A stretch of 64,000 bases of DNA from Bradyrhizobium sp. sBnM-33 (GTDB lineage Bacteria > Pseudomonadota > Alphaproteobacteria > Rhizobiales > Xanthobacteraceae): assembly GCF_032917945.1 (NCBI RefSeq), contig NZ_CP136624.1:4774001-4838000 (forward strand), given 5' to 3'. The translations under genes were made by a program, and so were the position numbers. Shown in pieces: positions 42,482-49,271 of this stretch (its first letter is position 1; the number at the start of each line of letters is the position of its first letter). The notes below the pieces were generated by a model that was given only the letters and a program-made list of their open reading frames with translations, did not search any database and was not told where the DNA came from.

Positions 42482-43749
42482 TCGGCAGTGCACTTCTTGC
42501 CCTTGGTCTCGTACTCACGACAGCTTCACAGCTGCGGGTTCCCGGTGTCCCCCTCGGGCTTGGCGAGCTCTGCCTCGGCCTATGGCTCGGCTTCGCATTG
42601 TTGCACGTTCTAACGAGCGACAGCGTCTCAAATCCCAGAGCCTTGCTCCTTCTAGGCACATTCTGGATTTGCTTTGCGTTCAGCCTTAGCGTCGGGACAT
42701 GTCAGGCCATACTGCTCCAGAAGCTGGACCCAGGCTCGATGCTGCATGACGCCTTCGCCTATCTCGTGGTTGCAGCTCTCAGTTGCCTCGTGGCCGCGAC
42801 AATGAAGACTGACGGCGCCTTGCGCCGATTGCAATGGTTGCTGATTACATTCTGGAATATCTCCTTGGTCATGCAAATTGCCCTAGGCTGGCGGTTCATC
42901 CGCCTGCCATCGGTTGATCCATGGTTCTGGGAACGGTTTCGCGGCTGGTCAGAGAACCCCAATCAGCTCGCGCTCTATTGCGCTCTTTTGGCAGCGCTAT
43001 CGCTTCACCTTGCTCTTTCAGCCAGGGGATTTAGCCGCCTCGCCGCATTACTCAGCTGCTTGGCATCCCTCGTCGTCGGCCGGCTCACCAAGAGTGATGC
43101 GTTCCTGGGTGCGATGGTGCTTTGCACGGCGGTGTTTCTTGTGCTGCGCTTATGGAGCTGGTTGACCTTGCCGGAGCACAGATACAGCCTACGATCTGCC
43201 GCAGCGATGCTTATCGTCGTCGCTTTCGTTCCCCTGTCGCTTTCGTTGACGCCGTATGCGGTAGCGACCGTGGATCACGTGGGGAGCCTAGCGGCCAGCA
43301 TGACGAAGGATCATGGCGGCGAGGGAACGATGCGTACCGCGTCCCTACGGCTGTACCTCTGGCAAAACGCGCTGAAGCTCGGGTTGGAATCTGGATCGCT
43401 CGGGCTTGGACCGGGACCGCATCTTTGGAAACCGAAGATAGCCGACGACGATGATCGGCCCCTTACGCGTCCTTTCGAAGCTCACAACACTGCGCTTGAC
43501 ATATTCACGCAAGGCGGCCTGCTCGGCGTGATTGCTGTTTATGGCCTCTTCGCAGGCATTTTCCTGCTCGTACTACGCGCAAAGCTGGACGCGCTGGCTG
43601 TGTTGATGGTTGCCCTCATCTTTTTCAGCATGACTCATTTTATCCCACGCCATCCAATCGTGTGGTTCGCGGTTGCTGTCAGCCTGATCCTTGGTTTGGA
43701 GCGCGCTCCGTTGCCAAGGCGCGCGGATTGGAACTTGAACCATGTGTGA
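42478..43749 (+). CDS. O-antigen ligase/polymerase-like membrane protein (Wzy)
   Basis: A 423-residue inner-membrane protein with about ten hydrophobic segments (for example LLALGLVLTTASQL, LVVAALSCLVAATM, MLIVVAFVPLSLSL, LLGVIAVYGLFAGIFLLVLR). A large periplasmic loop contains FRGWSENPNQLALYCALLAA, and GPGPHLWKP and EAHNTALDIFTQGGLLG are typical of the O-antigen ligase/Wzy_C family. It would polymerise repeat units at the periplasmic face. It is coupled to the glycosyltransferase gene by a four-base overlap. Confidence 0.85.
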   Translation: MIGSALLALGLVLTTASQLRVPGVPLGLGELCLGLWLGFALLHVLTSDSVSNPRALLLLGTFWICFAFSLSVGTCQAILLQKLDPGSMLHDAFAYLVVAALSCLVAATMKTDGALRRLQWLLITFWNISLVMQIALGWRFIRLPSVDPWFWERFRGWSENPNQLALYCALLAALSLHLALSARGFSRLAALLSCLASLVVGRLTKSDAFLGAMVLCTAVFLVLRLWSWLTLPEHRYSLRSAAAMLIVVAFVPLSLSLTPYAVATVDHVGSLAASMTKDHGGEGTMRTASLRLYLWQNALKLGLESGSLGLGPGPHLWKPKIADDDDRPLTRPFEAHNTALDIFTQGGLLGVIAVYGLFAGIFLLVLRAKLDALAVLMVALIFFSMTHFIPRHPIVWFAVAVSLILGLERAPLPRRADWNLNHV

Positions 43750-43790
43750 AATCGCCAGGATAGTTCAGACTCCGTTTTCAATCCGTCGAT

Positions 43791-43985
43791 TTGTCCGCAA
43801 TCAGGCCAATGACGGTCCGCCGGCGCCAACGCACGGCCAATGTTGCGCGGGTTCAGAATTGCTGGCGCAAGCACCTAAGCAGCCGCCGGAATCACTCGCG
43901 CCTGCTCTGGGCGGTCCTGCTGATGCAGTCATGGCAAGAAACCACGGCTGGAAATGGGGCGTCCCGAATGGCGGATATTCCGTAG
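43791..43985 (+). pseudogene. Asparagine synthetase C-terminal relic
   Basis: The 64-residue frame contains NCWRKHLSSRRNHSRLLWAV then LLMQSWQE. This fits the very end of AsnB-type asparagine synthetases (W..HLSGRRN...LW.VLMFQ.W.E). No glutaminase or synthetase core is upstream; the polymerase gene occupies that space. It is a leftover of an AsnB-like gene. AsnB relatives often accompany NTP_transf_5 and HprK-like genes, such as those at 53.9-56.0 kb, so the relic is of interest beyond decay. Confidence 0.6.
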
Positions 43986-44010
43986 CGAGCTCAGTACAGG
44001 GGAGCGCACA

Positions 44011-45933
44011 ATGGACGCGTTGACAGGTAAGCGGACTCGATCCCTGACTGATGTTCCAGAAGAATGGCCAGGAACCGAACCGAATCCGGCACGACGGTCC
44101 TCGACTTCAGACGATGCCGTCCAAACAGCGAAGCAGGTGCTGGACAGCATCCGAAAATACAAGCCGTTTATCGTCAAGATGATTGTCGCGGGGGTGCTGC
44201 TCGCCGTGGCTGCCAGCATTCTCATGTCGCCCTCCTACACGGCGACGACGCAGCTCGCGGTGAACGTTCGAAACCCGGGCGTACCAGACGCTGCCAGCTC
44301 CAGCGGGGAGGCGCCTAGTGCCGGGATCGAGGATACCGCCATCGATACCCACATCACAGTCTTGTTGTCCGACGCCTACCTACTGCGACTTCTGCCCCCG
44401 CTGAGGGCGCTCGATGATGCACGGTACGACAACAGGGGACCCCCGCCATGGACAAAGCGCGTGAGAGCGTTGTTCCGTCCCGTATGGTTAAAGATCCGGG
44501 AGTTGCTCGCTATCACCGAACATCCCGATGGGCAGGCATTAGCTGCATTAAAGGGCCGTCTGATGGTCGCACGGGAGCGTCGATCCAGGATCATCAGCGT
44601 TTCGTTCACGGACCCTGATCCGAAACGGGCGGCGGAAGTTGCCAACTTGATAGCACGATCGTATGTCGATGAACTCGCCCGTCAAAAGCAGACCAATGAG
44701 GCGAATACTCTGAACGCAGTCGCCATTGTTCAGCGCGAGCTGTCCAAGATAAAGACGGAATTGGATGCCAGCCGTCTTGGCCAGAGCTCGCCGTCCCAGA
44801 TCGCCGCCCTTGAGTGGCAGATGACAACGTTGGCACAGCAGTTTGAAATGTTGCTGCGACGCCGGCAGGAAGTGATTGCGAAGGGCTTCGCCATAGAATC
44901 AGAGGTGACCTTGGTAGCAGATGCCTCGCCGCCAGAGCTTCCCAGCTCGTTGAATCCTTTGTTTCTCATTCCTCCCACTACGATTGCCTTCGCCTTGTTT
45001 GCGTGCTTGATTGCAGTTGTCCGTAATCGCTTTGATCGAACTCTGCATACCGAGACCGAAGCCGTAGACGCGCTGCGCATTCCGTGCGCCGGGCTGATAC
45101 CTTCGATCCCTCGCGGTCTGAGCACACAGCCTCTGCAGATACTGAATCAACCCGCGACCGAATACATGAGATCAATTCGCTCAACGGTCGTATCTTTACT
45201 TGCTTCTGATCCAACAACCCCGCGGTCGCAGCAAATTGCCCTCGTGACGTCCAGTGCTCGCGGAGAAGGAAAGACCGCGATTTCGTGGAGTCTTGGCTTT
45301 TGCGCCGCACAGCTTGGACGACGCGTTCTACTCCTGGATTTGGGCCACTTGCTCCGTCGACCGGGTGACGACACTTCGGATCTGTTCAGCGTGTTGACCT
45401 ACGACCAGCCGCCTGCACATGCAATCCAGCGTATTCAGGAACTGGGCATTGACTATTTACCAGCAGGGTTCTCTGACGGAAATCGTCTCTGGATGCTGGC
45501 AAGTGCGGAGATCTCCTCGCTACTCGAACAGTTGAGAGACGCCTATGATCTCGTGGTGATCGACGCTCCCGCGTTGCAGGAGGCGCCGGAAGTAGGACTT
45601 CTGGTGCGTGGTACTGACCATGTCTTGCTTGCTGTCCGCGTCGGACGAACCAATCGAGACATGGCGCAGACCACTCTGCATCTCCTCGCCCGAACGGAGC
45701 ATTCCAACGTCCAGACCAAATTCTGGTCAGTCCTGGTACGCCGACATCCGTCAGAGCACGACCATCTCGATGTGGAACAGCACCGCGGATTAGCCTTGAT
45801 GATTCGCTACCAGCAGTTCAAGGCAGCGGTCCGACGATGGATAAGGATTGAACCCGTAATCGATGTCGTCGGCTCTGCAAAGCCAAATCTCAGGCCCCAG
45901 GATCGGTGTAGCAAGCGACCGAGGAACGCATGA
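44011..45933 (+). CDS. Wzz/ExoP-like chain-length protein with degenerate BY-kinase domain
   Basis: A 640-residue inner-membrane protein controlling polymer length and export. The first transmembrane helix is about 53-72, then a periplasmic Wzz/coiled-coil part to about 310, the second helix 316-337, and a cytoplasmic P-loop domain with Walker A TSSARGEGKT (413-422) and Walker B DLVVIDAP (513-520). The Walker A' motif reads LLLDLGHLLRRP, with Gly445 where BY-kinases have the second Asp, and no C-terminal Tyr cluster is present, so kinase activity may be reduced or absent. The ATG at 44011 has GGGGAG eight bases upstream. Its stop overlaps the kinase-flippase start by four bases. Confidence 0.88.
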   Translation: MDALTGKRTRSLTDVPEEWPGTEPNPARRSSTSDDAVQTAKQVLDSIRKYKPFIVKMIVAGVLLAVAASILMSPSYTATTQLAVNVRNPGVPDAASSSGEAPSAGIEDTAIDTHITVLLSDAYLLRLLPPLRALDDARYDNRGPPPWTKRVRALFRPVWLKIRELLAITEHPDGQALAALKGRLMVARERRSRIISVSFTDPDPKRAAEVANLIARSYVDELARQKQTNEANTLNAVAIVQRELSKIKTELDASRLGQSSPSQIAALEWQMTTLAQQFEMLLRRRQEVIAKGFAIESEVTLVADASPPELPSSLNPLFLIPPTTIAFALFACLIAVVRNRFDRTLHTETEAVDALRIPCAGLIPSIPRGLSTQPLQILNQPATEYMRSIRSTVVSLLASDPTTPRSQQIALVTSSARGEGKTAISWSLGFCAAQLGRRVLLLDLGHLLRRPGDDTSDLFSVLTYDQPPAHAIQRIQELGIDYLPAGFSDGNRLWMLASAEISSLLEQLRDAYDLVVIDAPALQEAPEVGLLVRGTDHVLLAVRVGRTNRDMAQTTLHLLARTEHSNVQTKFWSVLVRRHPSEHDHLDVEQHRGLALMIRYQQFKAAVRRWIRIEPVIDVVGSAKPNLRPQDRCSKRPRNA

Positions 45934-48092
45934 TCATCGAGGCATTCGGTCCACCAGGCGCAGGCAAAACAACGTTTAGCAGAGCGCTGGCTCAGCGCCT
46001 GCGCCAGCGCGGATATACGGTCGATCTCATCCTTTTCCCTCGGCTAGAGAGTGAGTTCCTGAGCCGCGGCGGATTTCTCCCAGCGCTGCTACGCGCCATA
46101 TCCGCCATTTTCGTTGCCATCGCGATCTTGTGCCGGCCCATCTCAAATGCTCCAGGATTGCGTCTCGCTCGTGATCTGCTCCGGCTGATGCCGCCGGCGA
46201 GTCCGGCTTGGTGGATCAGAATCAGTCAATACGTCGTCAGGTTTTCCTGTGCGTGGAACGATCCACACAAGCCCGATCGCATCATCTTGTTTGATCAAGG
46301 GTTTGTTCAAGCTGTTTGCAGCTTGGCGCTGCATAGCCGGGCAGACCAAACGACGATCGCTCAGGCAATTAGCATGAGGAGAAGGCCGGACCTGCTGATT
46401 CGATTCGACGCCCCAAAGGAGCTGTTGGAACAGCGGCTCCGTCACCGATCAGGCCAAAAGACGTTAGTGGAGAAATGGCTAGAACGCGATGTGCGAACGT
46501 TTCTCAAGATGAAGCCCATTACCGATTACGTTGGTTCGCTGCTAGCGACCGAAGATAGGCGAATGATTTCTGTCAATTCACTTGATCCGAAGCTCTTGCG
46601 CAATGCTCTTGATCTCGTCGAGGAGGAGATCTCGGCCAGATTTGGGGAGCCTCCAGCGATCAGGTTGCCGTCCAGCCTGGAACGCGAGCAGCTCGACTGC
46701 CCCAACGAAGAACCCGCGCCAGCTCCCAAGGACACTCGGATTTCGATTGCGCCGAGATCCGAAACAGACCTAACCGATCGTTTGGCGAGGGCGAGTCTGT
46801 GGTCGTTTGTGATCTACGTTGGCGGTGCGGGGCTGACCGGTCTGGCACAGCTTGTGATAGCTCGAACGATTGGAGCCGCGAGCTATGGCATTTATTCGTA
46901 CGTCTTGGCTTGGACGACTCTTCTCTCCTACGTCGCAACGCTTGGATTTAGTATGGTGCTGCTGCGATTTGTGCCAGCCTATAGCGCGAGAGACCAGTGG
47001 TCGTTGGCGCGCGGCGTTATCCGATTTGCATTCCAGCGCTCGCTCTTGGTCGGCACGGCGATCGCAATCTGCGGTATCGCCATCGTGCTGTCGCTTGGGA
47101 GGAACTTCGGGCACGAGATGACCGTCAGTCTCGCAATAGGCTTGGCAATCGTACCCCTGGTCGCGCTCTATGTGCTAGGGGGGGCGACGGTGCGTGCGTT
47201 CGGGGGCGTGATTTCGGCGATTGCCCCCGAGCGCCTGGGCCGCGACGGCCTTATGCTTGCAATCGTCCTGCTCGCCGCAGCGTTTAGCGTCACACCGCCG
47301 GATGCCACAACGGTCCTGAGCGCATTGATGATAAGCTCTGTGGTCACTGCCGGCCTCCTGCTGTGGAGCACTCTGAAACTGTGGCCGCTGCAACTGCGGT
47401 CTGCGGAGCTTGCCTATGCCCCAGGCGACTGGTGGCACCTCGCGTTTCCGGTCATGATAATGACTGGAGTTGACGTTATCCTGAACCGCGCCGGCCTGAT
47501 CCTTCTGGTTTGGACCGGCGATACTCATGCGGCAGGCATCTTCGCGCTCGGGCTGAATTTGGCTCTCTTGCTGATTCTCCCTCGCATGGCGGTGGGGACA
47601 TTCTTTGCGCCAAATGTCTCGAAGCTTCACGCCAACCAGGATGAGCGCGCGCTTCAAAGCCTGTTTGCCCGGGCAACCGTCCTATCGGTTGCCGGAACGA
47701 TAACGCTGGCGCTGCCGCTGTTGTTGCTGACTGAGCCACTGTTGCGATTCTTCGGAGATGATTTCGTCGCAGCAGCTCCTATTACCCAAGTTCTTATCGC
47801 TGGACAGATCCTTGCCGCTGCAACGGGCCCGCAGCAGAGTCTCTTGACCATGACGGGGCGCGAACGGGTAGCTGCCGCGCTTATGGTGATCGGAGCCATC
47901 ATGAACGTCTTCGGTTGCGCGCTCGGCATTGCCCTATATGGAGCAATGGGGGCAGCAGTTGCCACAGCCGCGACCAACGTCATTTGGAACGGGGCAATGA
48001 CAATCTACATCTCCAAACGCGTCAATATGACCGCCGGACTGCCCTTTGCAATCGTGGAGTTTTGGTCGACCCGCCGCCATGTAGTCCCATGA
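45930..48092 (+). CDS. P-loop kinase fused to Wzx-type flippase
   Basis: A 720-residue protein with two parts. Residues 1-240 form a cytosolic P-loop kinase-like domain: Walker A GPPGAGKT (7-14), IILFDQGFVQ, and an RFDAPKELLEQRLRHRSG lid-like segment. Residues about 285-715 are a polytopic polysaccharide flippase (PST/MATE-like, about 12-14 hydrophobic helices beginning ASLWSFVIYVGGAGLTGLAQ, with ARTIGAASYGIYSYVLAW). The linker is Pro/Glu-rich (EEPAPAPKDTRI). The frame is continuous with no start codon and ribosome-binding site between the parts, so the fusion seems real. It overlaps the Wzz-like gene by ATGA. The flippase should move lipid-linked units across the membrane; what the kinase phosphorylates is unknown. 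Most Wzx proteins lack such a domain. Confidence 0.85.
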   Translation: MIIEAFGPPGAGKTTFSRALAQRLRQRGYTVDLILFPRLESEFLSRGGFLPALLRAISAIFVAIAILCRPISNAPGLRLARDLLRLMPPASPAWWIRISQYVVRFSCAWNDPHKPDRIILFDQGFVQAVCSLALHSRADQTTIAQAISMRRRPDLLIRFDAPKELLEQRLRHRSGQKTLVEKWLERDVRTFLKMKPITDYVGSLLATEDRRMISVNSLDPKLLRNALDLVEEEISARFGEPPAIRLPSSLEREQLDCPNEEPAPAPKDTRISIAPRSETDLTDRLARASLWSFVIYVGGAGLTGLAQLVIARTIGAASYGIYSYVLAWTTLLSYVATLGFSMVLLRFVPAYSARDQWSLARGVIRFAFQRSLLVGTAIAICGIAIVLSLGRNFGHEMTVSLAIGLAIVPLVALYVLGGATVRAFGGVISAIAPERLGRDGLMLAIVLLAAAFSVTPPDATTVLSALMISSVVTAGLLLWSTLKLWPLQLRSAELAYAPGDWWHLAFPVMIMTGVDVILNRAGLILLVWTGDTHAAGIFALGLNLALLLILPRMAVGTFFAPNVSKLHANQDERALQSLFARATVLSVAGTITLALPLLLLTEPLLRFFGDDFVAAAPITQVLIAGQILAAATGPQQSLLTMTGRERVAAALMVIGAIMNVFGCALGIALYGAMGAAVATAATNVIWNGAMTIYISKRVNMTAGLPFAIVEFWSTRRHVVP

Positions 48093-48180
48093 ATTTGACC
48101 GGTTGCAAGAACCAAAGCGAATTCCCCGTACGCTCGTTCGAACCAGGGGGCGAACAACGAATGGTGAGTGTCGACGGAGG

Positions 48181-48335
48181 CATTACCTGATGATGGGCGT
48201 CGCCGGTTGGGGGATCTCCAGCTCGTCCCGGGCAGAAGTCTTTTTTATGCAGACCGGAACTCGCACGATGATGAACTAGTTGCTCAAACTGATCGTCGAG
48301 CAAACGACTCGGGCGCGTGTGTCGAGCGGTAATCA
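48181..48335 (+). pseudogene. Relic of a HlyD-type adaptor, C-terminal end
   Basis: Two frames match the end of the adaptor at 8230-10140: LPDDGRRRLGDLQLVPG (intact: LPDDERRRLGGLQLVPG), then after a one-base shift AEVFFMQTGTRTMMN, a stop codon where the intact protein has Tyr, and LLKLIVEQTTRARV (intact: LLKPITEQMNRAFV). It shows that a second type I secretion operon once adjoined the polysaccharide locus. Confidence 0.8.
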
Positions 48336-48453
48336 GTCGCAAGTTGCCCAGTCACGCAACAAATCGCTTGTCTGTTCTCGCCGGCCTACTCAAGAGGCGC
48401 TGCGGAATGTCGATCGCCGTTGCGCCTCACAAAGTCGATGTCTCTCGCTAAAC

Positions 48454-48994
48454 TCAAGGCCGCAGATAGGCCCAACCTCGCTCTTGCAGCTCCATGAGCC
48501 GCACCACTCCCGATTCCGTGACCTTCGCCTGCGAGACGAGAGGGACTTCTTTGGCCTCAACTTTCGTCATATTTTCGAGGGTATTTCGGCATGCCGAAAA
48601 GGTGAGCCCTGGCATGCTTTCGCTCATAGATTTGATGCCCGTTTTAACAGGGGAAGTGTCGTCTCGCAGCATGTGCAGTCCAGGTCCAAAAGCCACCACC
48701 TCGATCTCAACCTTCTGGCCGAGTTCGCTGTAGTGGCGCGCTGCATTGCTTACCTTGTTGAGCGCAAGATTCATAGTTGCGGGGTCATTGACGTTGACCT
48801 GTACAGCCAGCCGATGGGGCTGCGATTGAGCGGCGGTGTTGGTGAACTTGACCTTACCATTGGTTTGGCAGCACTGACTTTGGCAGCATTGAGTGTCGGA
48901 GAAGTGTTGCTCTGTGCAGAGCGGCTGCTTTGGGTACTCATCACTAAGATGAACCCGATGCAACGGCGGTGAAGGCGACGAATGATCTGTTCAT
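48454..48994 (-). pseudogene. DsrE-family secreted protein, frameshifted N-terminus
   Basis: The C-terminal 110 residues are a good DsrE/DsrF-like protein: RLAVQVNVNDPATMNLALNK, EIEVVAFGPGLHMLRDD, SMSESMPGLTFSACRNT and ESGVVRLMELQERGWAYLRP. The apparent true start at 48994 (MNRSFVAFTAVASG, with GAGGA seven bases upstream) encodes a signal peptide in a different frame; a piece of the same leader (IGFILVMSTQSSRSAQS) lies in another frame. At least one and probably two shifts separate them. From the ATG at 48963 a product without signal peptide could be made, but this would mislocalise it. Function in the family is sulfur-relay-like or unknown. Confidence 0.65.
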
Positions 48995-49117
48995 GTTGTT
49001 TTCCTCGAGTGCGCGAGGGGTTCGGCTCAAGTGTCGCCGCAGCGTAGTCAGGCGCGAATACTCGGGTCAAGAATCGTTCAGCACAAAGCGCACGCAATCA
49101 ACTTAATTGCCGCGAGT

Positions 49118-49271
49118 GGGTGCATCTACCTCGTTGTGATTACTTCCATTGCAACATCGACAAACGACCAATGCAGGCTGTGTCATGACAAAAATTTCAT
49201 AACGCCAACCGAGTCGTCACGATGGCCTCACAGGAAATTGCGACAGCATCGCAGCAATCAGAGTTGACCAC
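49118..49271 (+). repeat. Copy B of a duplicated upstream region
   Basis: This segment covers the leader and first 17 codons of the coiled-coil gene and matches 20436-20605. Conservation runs from GGGTGCATCTACCTCGTT through ACTTCCATTGC and the start codon to CAGCATCGCAGCAAT. High conservation upstream of the start suggests a shared promoter or operator. Confidence 0.7.
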
